A DNA stretch of 25,784 nt from JAAYBG01 sp964411675 (GTDB lineage: Bacteria > Bacillota_I > Bacilli_A > ML615J-28 > CAG-698). How positions within the stretch are numbered: position 1 is the first letter of the stretch; each line of letters starts with the position of its first letter. The stretch spans positions 1-25,784 of the forward strand of contig CAYPLR010000023.1 of the NCBI GenBank assembly GCA_964411675.1, given 5' to 3'. Shown here piece by piece: positions 7,286-14,722 of this stretch. Below the pieces are notes generated by a model, which was not told the DNA's origin, did not search any database, and was given only the letters and a program-made list of their open reading frames with translations. The translations under genes and the position numbers were made by a program.

Positions 7286-7300
7286 TTTTTTGGTATCAAA

Positions 7301-7618
7301 TCATTTACAATTAAACATTTTTATAAAACTTCTTTCTAAATCTAATAATGTTTTTTTTGTTTCGAGACCCCANNNNNNNNNNNNNNNNNNNNNNNNNNNN
7401 NNNNNNNNNNNNNNNNNNNNNNNNNNNNNNNNNNNNNNNNNNNNNNNNNNNNNNNNNNNNNNNNNNNNNNNNTCAATCATCGTTTGATGAATGATTGGCG
7501 TTTCTTGGAGAATGCTATCTTTACATAACTCGTTTGATTGCTCTATTCTAACAATACTTCCATTTTCTTCATAAATTGCAAGTGATCCAATGATGCTTTG
7601 ATAGGTGAATCCTCTCAT
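7301..7618 (-). CDS. Methylated-DNA-protein cysteine methyltransferase (Ogt-like), interrupted by assembly gap
   Basis: Two gene ends survive on either side of a 100-N gap. The N-terminal part (7618-7473) reads MRGFTYQSIIGSLAIYEENG and continues to ETPIIHQTMI, the pattern of the N-terminal ribonuclease-like domain of Ogt/AdaB proteins (ETPLLxEAIxQLxEYF). The C-terminal part (7372-7301) reads WGLETKKTLLDLERSF, matching the family's C-terminal GGLxxKxxLLxLE. A full protein is about 160-180 residues, but only about 71 codons are visible. The gap must therefore hide some 90 codons or more, including the catalytic PCHR motif. The start is the ATG after AAGGAG. Joining the frames across the Ns has no meaning because 100 is a placeholder length. 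The enzyme would repair O6-alkylguanine. Confidence 0.72.
   Translation of the reverse strand: MRGFTYQSIIGSLAIYEENGSIVRIEQSNELCKDSILQETPIIHQTMIXXXXXXXXXXXXXXXXXXXXXXXXXXXXXXXXXXWGLETKKTLLDLERSFIKMFNCK
7373..7472. other. Assembly gap of 100 N
   Basis: Exactly 100 N, a conventional placeholder for unknown length. Judged from the missing middle of the ogt-like gene, the real gap is nearer 270-330 bases if nothing else is inserted there. Confidence 0.97.
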
Positions 7619-7654
7619 ACTAATCTCCTTATTATTTATCACTATTATACGCAA

Positions 7655-7688
7655 TAAAAAAAGATAAGTCTACTAAAAGGCTTATCTT
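7655..7688 (-). terminator. Intrinsic terminator after the aminotransferase gene
   Basis: The minus strand reads AAGATAAG, a 12-base loop, CTTATCTT and then T5. It lies ten bases downstream of the aminotransferase stop. A TATAAT for the ogt-like gene follows at about 7645-7650. Confidence 0.85.
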
Positions 7689-7697
7689 GTGATGAAA

Positions 7698-8936
7698 TTA
7701 GCTATATTTTTGAATTACGCGATGAATTTTCTCTGCTAGCCCTTTAATATCGCTTAGTGGTAGTGAACAAATAGCAACTCTCACTGAGTTATCAAATGGT
7801 AACAAATAGATTTTTTCTTCTTCAACAAGTTTTTCAAGAATTAACATATTGTTTTCACATGGGATAGTAATGAAGAATCCACCTTGGTAAGGATAAAGCT
7901 TCAGTCCTACTTGTTTCGACTCTTCTTTGAATAATATGGCTCTTGAATTCAAAATATGAATCACTTCATCCAATTCTACTTGGTATTCGTCCATTAATGC
8001 TGGTGATTTTGTCATTTCTTCAACAACACGAACCATTCCTTTATTGCAGTTACTCCATGTATTACGAGCAGTAAAGTTTGCCGCATTGAACTGTTCAATG
8101 ACCGATTCTTTATTCTTTGATAATAGAATTTGTCCACCAAGGCGTTGCCCATAAATGAAGAATGTTTTTGAAAAGCTAAAAGTAATACTGATTAATAAAT
8201 TTTCATTTGCTTTTGTGAAAGCTAGCATCTTTTCTCTAGTTTCTTTCATTCCTTCAACAGCCATGTCAATATAAGCACAATCATAAATTAAAACACAAGG
8301 AATATCCTTTTTGCTATTGAAATAATCAATGACTGCTTCTAATTCTGCTTTCGTCATATTATACCCAGTAGGATTATTGCATGGATCATTAATAATAGTT
8401 ACTAATTTTCCCTCAGTGGCAATAATTTTTTCACACTTTTCGATAAATCCCTTTAGATTAAAAGCATCGCCATCAAACATAAAGAATTTCTCTACCTTAA
8501 ATGCTCGATTTGTGGCAATTCCAACATAAGGACCCCAGCATGGTGAAGGAATCAGTAATGTTTCTTGAGGATCTAAGCTGTTGAAAACAGAACTTGTTAA
8601 CGCTCCTGTTCCTCCTGGAGTAGGGATTGTCGCTACAGCAAGGTTGGCTTCTATCTCTTTTCTAATATCTTTAAAAGCCCAATTTAAAATGGCTTCCTTA
8701 AAAGCAGGTCCGCCATCACTGGTTGAATATAGATATATATCTTCATCTTTTAATTGATTCATAATTTTATGAATCACTTTAAAAGTCTTAAAACTACCAT
8801 CTTCAAAATAAAAAGTTCCTAATGTTCCATCAATGATACTAGAATCTTTTTTCTTAGCTAATTTTGCTTCAGCAGATATTTGAAATCCATCACTTTTTAA
8901 GACTTTCCCTGCTGCGTGTTTTGCAATAATTTTCAT
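7698..8936 (-). CDS. Class I PLP-dependent aminotransferase (aspartate/aromatic type)
   Basis: A 412-residue fold-type I aminotransferase. The cofactor lysine is Lys257 in SFSKTFFIYGQRLGG, a block closer to the class I-alpha aspartate/tyrosine aminotransferases (SFSKNFGLYxERVG) than to the usual Firmicutes I-beta enzymes. NDPCNNPTGY (about 183-192) binds the pyridine ring region, IYDCAY (217-222) supplies the Asp/Tyr pair, PTPGGTGAL (106-114) forms the phosphate cup, and VRVAICSLP near the C terminus carries the substrate carboxylate arginine. It probably interconverts an amino acid and 2-oxoacid pair with glutamate/2-oxoglutarate; the exact substrate cannot be read from sequence. It is monocistronic, with a GAGGTG ribosome binding site, its own promoter and a terminator. 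Confidence 0.9.
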   Translation of the reverse strand: MKIIAKHAAGKVLKSDGFQISAEAKLAKKKDSSIIDGTLGTFYFEDGSFKTFKVIHKIMNQLKDEDIYLYSTSDGGPAFKEAILNWAFKDIRKEIEANLAVATIPTPGGTGALTSSVFNSLDPQETLLIPSPCWGPYVGIATNRAFKVEKFFMFDGDAFNLKGFIEKCEKIIATEGKLVTIINDPCNNPTGYNMTKAELEAVIDYFNSKKDIPCVLIYDCAYIDMAVEGMKETREKMLAFTKANENLLISITFSFSKTFFIYGQRLGGQILLSKNKESVIEQFNAANFTARNTWSNCNKGMVRVVEEMTKSPALMDEYQVELDEVIHILNSRAILFKEESKQVGLKLYPYQGGFFITIPCENNMLILEKLVEEEKIYLLPFDNSVRVAICSLPLSDIKGLAEKIHRVIQKYS

Positions 8937-8965
8937 ACTTTCACCTCATGTTTATATATGATGAT

Positions 8966-8994
8966 ATTATACACTGTCTCTATTTCAATGACAA
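8966..8994 (-). promoter_or_regulatory. Promoter of the aminotransferase gene
   Basis: TTGTCA and TATAAT on the minus strand are 17 bases apart. A bulged inverted repeat (ACACTTGTC to GACAGTGT) spans the region from the -35 to the -10 and could be an operator, though it may be chance. Confidence 0.75.
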
Positions 8995-9025
8995 GTGTTT
9001 TTTGTTCAAGGACACATGAAAACGC

Positions 9026-9553
9026 CTACATCAATTTATTTTGACATTTCATCAATAAACAAATTGTTTTTGCATCTGTTATCCTACCATCCTTCACCAT
9101 CTCATAGGCTTGTTCAACAGGAATTTCATGAATCATTAAATTCTCGTCGGAATCAAATTCTTGCTCTCCTACCTGATACTCATCTACATAATATAGATAT
9201 ATTTTTTCGTTACTGTAGCCAGGGGTAGGTAAAATGTATCCACATTCTAGTATCTTATCTGCAATAACTCCTACTTCTTCCTTTAGTTCCCGTTTCATTG
9301 TTGTTAGAGGATCTTCATTTATTTCTCTTTTTCCAGCAGGTAATTCTAAAACATCTTCTCCAAAAGCGTAGCGAAATTGACTAACAAACAGAATTTTATT
9401 TTCCTTTGTTTTCACAAGACAGCATACTCCCCCTCTATGTTCCACAATTTCGCGTTTGGTTTTAATCCCATTTTCTAAAACAACATCATCACACTTGACA
9501 TGGATTACTTTCCCTTGATAAATGATTCGACTTTTTGTTTTCTTTTCTATCAT
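9026..9553 (-). CDS. NUDIX hydrolase (ADP-ribose pyrophosphatase-like)
   Basis: A 175-residue protein with a perfect NUDIX box: G, five residues, E, seven residues, REL-K-EE-V-G-V (GKREINEDPLTTMKRELKEE is its core), which binds the metal and cleaves the pyrophosphate bond. The upstream strand CCLVKTKENKILFVSQFRYAFGE and the LPAGK entry to the box are typical of ADP-ribose pyrophosphatases (NudF type). They hydrolyse ADP-ribose to AMP and ribose-5-phosphate as housecleaning or NAD turnover. The conserved GYILPTPGYSNEKIYLY segment, including the PGYS motif, follows. The start is set at the ATG after GAGGAT at 9553; a longer frame would begin upstream of the promoter. It is monocistronic. Confidence 0.9.
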   Translation of the reverse strand: MIEKKTKSRIIYQGKVIHVKCDDVVLENGIKTKREIVEHRGGVCCLVKTKENKILFVSQFRYAFGEDVLELPAGKREINEDPLTTMKRELKEEVGVIADKILECGYILPTPGYSNEKIYLYYVDEYQVGEQEFDSDENLMIHEIPVEQAYEMVKDGRITDAKTICLLMKCQNKLM

Positions 9554-9581
9554 AGATATCCTCTTTTCCGTACATAAATAT

Positions 9582-9610
9582 ATTATAAATCTATTTGTCC
9601 TTACCAGCAA
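9582..9610 (-). promoter_or_regulatory. Promoter of the NUDIX gene
   Basis: TTGCTG and TATAAT on the minus strand are 17 bases apart, just past the engB terminator. This supports the shorter NUDIX start at 9553. Confidence 0.65.
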
Positions 9611-9611
9611 T

Positions 9612-9637
9612 AAAAAAAGCAACAGTATTAGTTGCTT
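9612..9637 (-). terminator. Intrinsic terminator overlapping the end of engB
   Basis: The minus strand reads AAGCAAC, a seven-base loop, GTTGCTT and then T6. The 5' arm encodes the last two codons of engB, and the stop codon lies in the loop. Confidence 0.88.
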
Positions 9638-10218
9638 CTATTGTTTACTTCTGAAATGAAAGTAATTACTTGATCAAATCCTTGTTTCGTTGTTGCTGAT
9701 GTTAAGATAATATCCTTATCCTTAACAACAAGTAAATTTTTAATCAATGCTTTCTGTTTTGCAAGGATTGTGGTTCCTATTTTATCAGCTTTTGTTCCAA
9801 TGACAATAATGTTTAAAGCTAAGTGGCGAAGGTAATTCATCATGAGAATATCATCATTGGTAGGTCCTACTTTGGTATCAACTAGCAAAAAAACAATTTT
9901 TAAATTAGGATTATCGATTAAATATTCTTCAATATATTCTCCATATTGCAAACGATTATCACGGCTACGGCTAGCATAGCCATATCCAGGAACATCGACC
10001 AGATAAAATGCTTCATCAATTAAAAAGAAATTAATCGTTTGAGTTTTCCCTGGTTTTGAAGAGATTCTTGCCAACATTTTACGATTTGTTAAGGCATTGA
10101 TAAAACTGCTTTTACCAACATTAGAGCGACCTAAAAAAACAAATTCCGGTAATTGATTATTATTAGGAAATTGTTTCTTACTTACAGCACTAATAATGTA
10201 TTCGCATTTATCAAACAT
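9628..10218 (-). CDS. engB: Ribosome biogenesis GTPase EngB/YsxC
   Basis: A 196-residue TRAFAC-class GTPase needed for 50S subunit maturation. G1 is GRSNVGKSS (about residues 30-38), the switch region has KPGKTQTINFF, G3 is DVPGYGYA, G4 is TKADK and G5 is TSATT. The RSNVGKSSFINAL and VDVPGYGYA blocks distinguish EngB from Era and Der. Length is normal for the family. It begins 13 bases after the MFS transporter stop with an AGGAGG-type ribosome binding site, so it is probably cotranscribed with it. No separate promoter is obvious. The terminator is folded into the end of the gene. Confidence 0.96.
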   Translation of the reverse strand: MFDKCEYIISAVSKKQFPNNNQLPEFVFLGRSNVGKSSFINALTNRKMLARISSKPGKTQTINFFLIDEAFYLVDVPGYGYASRSRDNRLQYGEYIEEYLIDNPNLKIVFLLVDTKVGPTNDDILMMNYLRHLALNIIVIGTKADKIGTTILAKQKALIKNLLVVKDKDIILTSATTKQGFDQVITFISEVNNRSN

Positions 10219-10231
10219 GGCTTTCCTCCTT

Positions 10232-11542
10232 TTATAATTGGACTGTTTTTTTATTTAAACTAATAAAAATGGTAGTAATGAAAAAGCCAACCCCACAAAT
10301 CACATATAAAATTCCTAACCCAAGGTTATTAATAAGAATACCACCAAGAGAGGCTGCGACTGGTGTTAATCCCATAGAACCGACACTAATTAAACTATTT
10401 ACTTTCGCCAATTGTTCTTTTTCGATATCACGATAAATGACTGTACCTATAGGTACATTGACATTTACCATCACTATTCCAATGATCAACGAACAAATCG
10501 TGATAATGATTAAATATGTCTTTAATTGATCTGTTTCAGCAAACAAATAAAATACAGCGACCATAATGATATAGATAATACAAAAAATAATCAAATTATT
10601 ACGAACTGTTTGACCATATTTCATTGGTTTCTTACGATTTCCAACGATGATTCCCATAATCAAAGATCCGACAGAAACAGTCGCTCCAAGGATAGATACC
10701 CACATTTCTGGAGTAACAAAGGTTGAGAACAAATACTCTTTTCCTGGTAGATATACATTTGCGAAATAAGAAAGACTATTAAAATAAGGAGTTAAAAAGA
10801 AATTTAAAAATAAGGCACCCATAATTAAAGATAAGATTGCTTTTTTTGTTTTCAAATGCTTTAATCCCTCACCAAAATCAACCAAAGCAGATTTAATGGT
10901 TAATGGGTTCTCGCTTTTTGTATATTGGTAACGAATGAACATTTCTGAAACACCCGATAAAATATAACAGATACCAATGACAATAAATAACCAATGAATA
11001 TTTTCTTTGAATAAAGAGTACATCACACCCGCTAAAATCATACCCACAATTCCTTGGAAACTATGAAGACTGTTAAAATAAGCATTTGCTTGTAGGAATT
11101 GATCTTCCTTTACTAAAAAACGGACTAAGCTTCCCGAAGCAGGATTAAAGATCGCAGAAATAATATTTAAAATTACTCCCATGATGAAAATGATTGTTAA
11201 GATTCCATTACTATTATTTGCTTTTGAAAGAAAATAAATCAAAACCGCTGAAAGAACGATGAGAATTCCTCGAATATAATCCGTTCCATAAACTATTTTT
11301 GCTTTATTCTTACGATCAGCAATCACGCCACCAATCGGTGTAAACACTAAAAAGACAATTCCACATAATCCTAAATAAAATCCTTGGATAGCAGCATTAT
11401 TACTAGTTACTGATAAAATGTATAAACTAATGGCAAAACTATAAAATGTAGCTCCGATGTTAGATACTAACGTACCAAAAAATAATAACATATAATTTTT
11501 ATTTTGTAAGACACTCTTTGATTGAACTACATTTTCTTCCAT
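10232..11542 (-). CDS. MFS transporter (drug exporter type, 12 membrane segments)
   Basis: A 436-residue integral membrane protein with about 12 hydrophobic segments. The first follows a short hydrophilic N terminus (residues 1-15 or so). The loop between segments 2 and 3 has GGVIADRKNKAKIVYGTDYIRG, a form of the MFS motif A (GxxxDrxxR), typical of the DHA3/MefA-like macrolide and multidrug exporters. The substrate is unknown. The start is set at the ATG at 11542, preceded by GGAG. A frame extending to 11617 would run into the rnpB terminator and RNase P RNA. No promoter is clear between rnpB and this gene, so it may depend on readthrough from rnpB. engB follows closely. Confidence 0.87.
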   Translation of the reverse strand: MEENVVQSKSVLQNKNYMLLFFGTLVSNIGATFYSFAISLYILSVTSNNAAIQGFYLGLCGIVFLVFTPIGGVIADRKNKAKIVYGTDYIRGILIVLSAVLIYFLSKANNSNGILTIIFIMGVILNIISAIFNPASGSLVRFLVKEDQFLQANAYFNSLHSFQGIVGMILAGVMYSLFKENIHWLFIVIGICYILSGVSEMFIRYQYTKSENPLTIKSALVDFGEGLKHLKTKKAILSLIMGALFLNFFLTPYFNSLSYFANVYLPGKEYLFSTFVTPEMWVSILGATVSVGSLIMGIIVGNRKKPMKYGQTVRNNLIIFCIIYIIMVAVFYLFAETDQLKTYLIIITICSLIIGIVMVNVNVPIGTVIYRDIEKEQLAKVNSLISVGSMGLTPVAASLGGILINNLGLGILYVICGVGFFITTIFISLNKKTVQL

Positions 11543-11557
11543 AGGTTCTCCATATAT

Positions 11558-11584
11558 GAAAAAAATCCTTGAGGATTTTTTATA
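11558..11584 (-). terminator. Intrinsic terminator of rnpB
   Basis: The minus strand reads AAAATCCT, a two- to four-base loop, AGGATTTT and then a T run. It directly follows the RNase P RNA 3' end. It probably leaks, because the MFS gene lacks an evident promoter. Confidence 0.78.
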
Positions 11585-11926
11585 AGATTGTATTCTGTAA
11601 GCCTTGTTCTGTACCAAGATTGCTCTTGGCGGTAATCATTTATCTCAAAGATAACTTTGCCTTCGCTGAATTTTGTTCTTCATTGAAAGTTCCCCTACCA
11701 AAATTTGGGTTTCTAGCTTAAGGGGTTTACCCGTTCCATTTCCTTCGTTTCCGAATTCCTCGTCTCTGTGGCACTTTATAAAGCATTGCCATTACAGGGT
11801 TTGCTTTGCCGTCACTATCTCTAGTGCCCTAACTTATTTTTTCATTAGGCATAAACACTACTGGCATCTCAGCCAGTGCTAGCAAGGACTTTCCTAACGG
11901 CATAGCCGCTCGATTACCCGAATACT
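11585..11926 (-). ncRNA. rnpB: RNase P RNA, type B
   Basis: This is the catalytic RNA of RNase P, which trims the 5' leader of pre-tRNAs. Read on the minus strand it carries the conserved blocks in order: TAGGAAAGTCCTTGCTAGC (P4 5' strand and CR-I) near the 5' end, GCCACAGAGACGAGG in the middle, GGGTAAACCCC, and near the 3' end TACAGAACAAGGCTTACAGA (ACAGAA being CR-V and the P4 3' strand). Size (about 340 nt) and layout fit the type B RNA of Bacillota and Mollicutes. The 5' end is inferred from the promoter and the 3' end from the terminator, so the ends are approximate. It accounts for the largest protein-free stretch in the window. Confidence 0.93.
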
Positions 11927-11931
11927 GATTT

Positions 11932-11960
11932 ATTATATCACACAACATTCATTGTGTAAA
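11932..11960 (-). promoter_or_regulatory. Promoter of rnpB
   Basis: TTTACA and TATAAT on the minus strand are 17 bases apart. The spacer contains the inverted repeat CACAA-tgaatg-TTGTG, placed so that a bound protein would sit between the two elements. Whether it is functional is unknown. Confidence 0.82.
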
Positions 11961-12003
11961 GTTGTAATTTAACTTTTACTTACTAATAAAAGTCATTGTT
12001 TCA

Positions 12004-12035
12004 ACAAAAAAAGATAGAACTTAGTTCTATCTTAA
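12004..12035 (-). terminator. Intrinsic terminator after pnp
   Basis: The minus strand reads AAGATAGAAC, TAA, GTTCTATCTT and then T7. The stem is a perfect ten base pairs, eight bases after the pnp stop. Confidence 0.9.
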
Positions 12036-12042
12036 TCCATTT

Positions 12043-14244
12043 TTATTCTTCTTTTTTCTTAAAAGGTCTTCTATCTCTTGGTTTAAATGGACGAGAAGAA
12101 TTCTTATCCTCTCTATCTTTACTACCTGCTTCAGGGTTATTAACTTTTTCCATACCCTCTTTAGTACTTAAATCTACACGACCTTTTTCATCAATACCGA
12201 TCACGCAAACAGTAATTTCATCACCAATATGTAATACATCTTCTACTTTGTCAATCTTTTCTCTTGATATTTTAGAAATATGAAGTAATCCTTCACATCC
12301 CTTCCATAATTCAACAAAAGCACCAAACTTTTCAATACGTACTACTTTTCCAGTATAGAATTTGCCTTTTTCTGCTTCTCTTGTTAAGTCTTTGATAATT
12401 TGAGCTGCTTTATCAATCCATTCTTTTTCATTATGCATAATGAAAACTCGACCATCTTGCTCAATGTCAATCTTAACATTATTACAATCTTTAATGATTT
12501 CTGTAATAATTTTTCCACCAGAACCAATAACATCACGAATCTTATCTGGATCAATCTTGAATGCCAATACTTTTGGTGCAAATGAACTTAATTCATCACG
12601 ATAAGTTGGAATAGTAGCAAGCATATGTCCTAAAATAGTCATTCTTCCTACTTTTGCTTGTGCCAATGCTTCTTTTAAGATCTTGGCATTGATACCTTCA
12701 ATCTTAATATCCATCTGTAGTGCGGTAATACCATTTTTAGTACCAGCAACTTTAAAGTCCATATCACCATAATGGTCTTCCATTCCTTGAATATCAGTTA
12801 GTACGGTATATTTTTCACCATCAGAAATTAGTCCCATAGCGATTCCAGCAACTGGTGCTTTTAATGGAACACCGGCAGCCATGAGTGCCATTGTTCCTGC
12901 ACAAATAGATGCTTGACTTGAAGAACCATTTGATTCTAATACTTCACTTACAACACGAATGGTATATGGGAATTCTTCCTCACTTGGAATTACTTGTAAT
13001 AAGGCACGTTCTCCTAATGCACCATGACCGATTTCTCGACGTCCTGGTGAACCATAACGGCCTACTTCACCAACACTAAAAGCAGGAAAATTGTAATGAT
13101 GCATGAAACGTTTGCCTTCTTCTACTCCTAGACCATCGATAATTTGGAATTCTCCTAAGGCACCTAGAGTAACAACGCTCAATACTTGTGTTTGGCCACG
13201 AGTAAATAATGCTGAACCATGTGTTCTTTCTAAAACATCAACGCGAGAAGAAAGTGGTCTAATCTCATCAACACGACGGCCATCAGGTCGTACTTTGTCT
13301 TGCGTAATTAAACGACGGACTTCCATAGCAACAATATATTCCAAAACTTCCTTCACAAAGCTGATTTTTTCTTCACAATCATCTTCATGTTTCCATTTTT
13401 CTGTTAATTCATCGACTACTTTTTCATTGATTTCATCAATACGGCGATATCTTTCTAACTTATCTTCAATAACAACGGCATTTAAAAGATCTTTTTCTGC
13501 CATTGAACGAACGATTTTATTAATGTCTTTTGGAACTACTCGCAATTCAACTTCAACCTTGGCTTTTCCAACTTCCGCTTGAACAGCTTTTTGGAATGCA
13601 ACAAGACGTTTAATCTCTTCATGACCAAATAGTAAAGCTTCTAGCATTTCTTCTTCAGAAACTTCCTTTGCTCCTGCTTCTACCATGTTAATGGCATCCA
13701 TTGTACCAGCCACAATTAGATTAATATCTGATTTTTCCATTTCTGCAGCCGTTGGATTGATAATCAATTTTCCATCTACACGGCCAACAATAACGCCTGC
13801 AATCGGTCCATTAAAAGGAATATCAGAAATTGTTAATGATAGCGATGCTCCTAACATGGCTGTCATTTGACTAGAACAATCAGGATTAGCACTTAATACC
13901 GTGTTAATCACTTGAACTTCATTACGGAAACCTTCAGCAAATAACGGACGAATCGGACGATCAATCAATCTTGATGTTAGTGTCTCTAACTCGGTTGGAC
14001 GCCCTTCTCGTTTTAAAAATCCACCAGGAATTTTACCTGCTGCATATAATTTTTCTTGGTAAAGTACAGTTAATGGAAAGAAATCGCCTTCCCCTGTTTT
14101 ATTACTAAACACAGCAGCTGACAAAACAGCTGTGTCATTAAATCTAACTAGCACAGCTCCATTGGCTTGTTTGGCTAATTCTCCAACTTCTACAATAAAC
14201 TTTCTGGATCCCTGTACATACTCAAACACTCTTTTTTCAATCAT
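12043..14244 (-). CDS. pnp: Polyribonucleotide nucleotidyltransferase (PNPase)
   Basis: A 733-residue 3'-to-5' phosphorolytic exoribonuclease acting in mRNA decay. The first RNase PH-like domain contains FFPLTVLYQEKLYAAGKIPG and the block TLTSRLIDRPIRPLF (about 60-95). After a helical linker, the second, catalytic RNase PH domain starts near KVRPDGRRVDEIRPL and contains HGSALFTRGQTQVL and the GYxDM-type segment GMEDHYGDMDFKVAGT with metal-binding aspartates. A KH domain (VIGSGGKIITEI) and an S1 domain (GKVVRIEKFGAFVEL) follow, then a basic, disordered tail ending RRPFKKKEE. Length is normal. rpsO lies 84 bases upstream, the usual rpsO-pnp pair. The ribosome binding site is AAGGAG. Confidence 0.97.
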   Translation of the reverse strand: MIEKRVFEYVQGSRKFIVEVGELAKQANGAVLVRFNDTAVLSAAVFSNKTGEGDFFPLTVLYQEKLYAAGKIPGGFLKREGRPTELETLTSRLIDRPIRPLFAEGFRNEVQVINTVLSANPDCSSQMTAMLGASLSLTISDIPFNGPIAGVIVGRVDGKLIINPTAAEMEKSDINLIVAGTMDAINMVEAGAKEVSEEEMLEALLFGHEEIKRLVAFQKAVQAEVGKAKVEVELRVVPKDINKIVRSMAEKDLLNAVVIEDKLERYRRIDEINEKVVDELTEKWKHEDDCEEKISFVKEVLEYIVAMEVRRLITQDKVRPDGRRVDEIRPLSSRVDVLERTHGSALFTRGQTQVLSVVTLGALGEFQIIDGLGVEEGKRFMHHYNFPAFSVGEVGRYGSPGRREIGHGALGERALLQVIPSEEEFPYTIRVVSEVLESNGSSSQASICAGTMALMAAGVPLKAPVAGIAMGLISDGEKYTVLTDIQGMEDHYGDMDFKVAGTKNGITALQMDIKIEGINAKILKEALAQAKVGRMTILGHMLATIPTYRDELSSFAPKVLAFKIDPDKIRDVIGSGGKIITEIIKDCNNVKIDIEQDGRVFIMHNEKEWIDKAAQIIKDLTREAEKGKFYTGKVVRIEKFGAFVELWKGCEGLLHISKISREKIDKVEDVLHIGDEITVCVIGIDEKGRVDLSTKEGMEKVNNPEAGSKDREDKNSSRPFKPRDRRPFKKKEE

Positions 14245-14281
14245 TTATTTTATTTCTCCTTTATGATTAAAAAGGGCATAA

Positions 14282-14307
14282 TAACCTTGGTGTATAAGCC
14301 AATGGTA
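14282..14307 (-). other. Hairpin in the rpsO-pnp intergenic RNA
   Basis: The minus strand reads ACC-A-TTGG, an eight-base loop, CCAA-GGT: seven pairs with one bulged A, flanked by GGGG and CCC that could add a lower stem. In many bacteria the pnp leader folds into a hairpin that RNase III and PNPase use for autoregulation. This one has no T-run and so is not a terminator. A role in pnp control is inference. Confidence 0.45.
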
Positions 14308-14328
14308 CATAATACCCCTTCTTCTTTA

Positions 14329-14601
14329 TTACTTTCTTAAATTCAATTCTTTAATTAATTCACGGTAACGAGCAATGTCTTTATTTCTTAAATAATTTAA
14401 TAAATTACGACGGTGACCAACTTTTTTCAATAATCCTCTTCCAGAATGGAAATCATGAATGTGACCACTTAAATGATCATTTAAACGATTGATTTCTGCT
14501 GTAAGAATGGCAATTTGAACTTCAGCTGAACCTGAGTCGCCTTCTTTTTTCCCAAACTTAGCAATAAGTTCGGCTTTTTGCTCTTTTGTAATACATGACA
14601 T
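14329..14601 (-). CDS. rpsO: Small-subunit ribosomal protein uS15
   Basis: A 90-residue primary 16S rRNA-binding protein of the 30S platform. The GDSGSAEVQIAILTAEINRL region and the HDFHSGRGLLKKVGHRRNLLNYL block are essentially invariant in the family; His, Asp and Ser of the HxxDxHSxRGL-type loop contact the three-way junction of helices 20-22. It is usually 88-90 residues, so it is complete. The ribosome binding site is AGGAGGA. It has its own promoter directly after mtnN, and pnp follows. Confidence 0.97.
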   Translation of the reverse strand: MSCITKEQKAELIAKFGKKEGDSGSAEVQIAILTAEINRLNDHLSGHIHDFHSGRGLLKKVGHRRNLLNYLRNKDIARYRELIKELNLRK

Positions 14602-14680
14602 AATTTTGTCCTCCTATAATGATATTTTAGCCAAGAACCCAGATAAACGTTGGAGATTCGTTACTCAGAGTACTAGGACT
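14602..14680 (-). promoter_or_regulatory. rpsO leader, candidate S15-binding autoregulatory RNA
   Basis: About 80 bases of untranslated leader lie between the promoter and the rpsO start codon, long for this window. They include a pairable CCAA to TTGG element and an ACTC/GAGT element. S15 autoregulates through structured leaders in several Bacillota. The fold here was not verified, so this is a position-based suggestion. Confidence 0.4.
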
Positions 14681-14685
14681 TACAT

Positions 14686-14714
14686 ATTATAACACATGTT
14701 AATGGATAAGTAAA
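14686..14714 (-). promoter_or_regulatory. Promoter of rpsO-pnp
   Basis: TTTACT and TATAAT on the minus strand are 17 bases apart, with an extended TG before the -10 (TGTTATAAT). It begins about nine bases after the mtnN stop, with no terminator between, so readthrough from the mtnN operon is also possible. Confidence 0.75.
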
Positions 14715-14722
14715 TCATTTTT

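Noticed and set aside
7224..7290. Short CRISPR-like array
   Set aside because: Only three units with seven-base, similar spacers, no cas genes nearby, and one unit forms a promoter element. An operator array explains it better.
7301..7654. A 117-residue protein reading across the N run
   Set aside because: The middle is 34 undefined residues created by a placeholder gap. The real start is at 7618 and the real length is unknown.
9000..9025. A terminator for the NUDIX gene
   Set aside because: I saw no stem followed by a T-run on the minus strand between its stop and the aminotransferase promoter.
10232..11617. Longer start for the MFS transporter at 11617
   Set aside because: The added 25 residues would be encoded by the rnpB 3' end and its terminator; the ATG at 11542 has a ribosome binding site and a normal N terminus.
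13103..13582. A 159-codon plus-strand open frame inside pnp
   Set aside because: It is antisense to a highly conserved catalytic domain, is rich in Ser/Thr/Arg as expected from reverse reading, and has no ribosome binding site or family signature. Other plus-strand frames are rejected for the same reasons.
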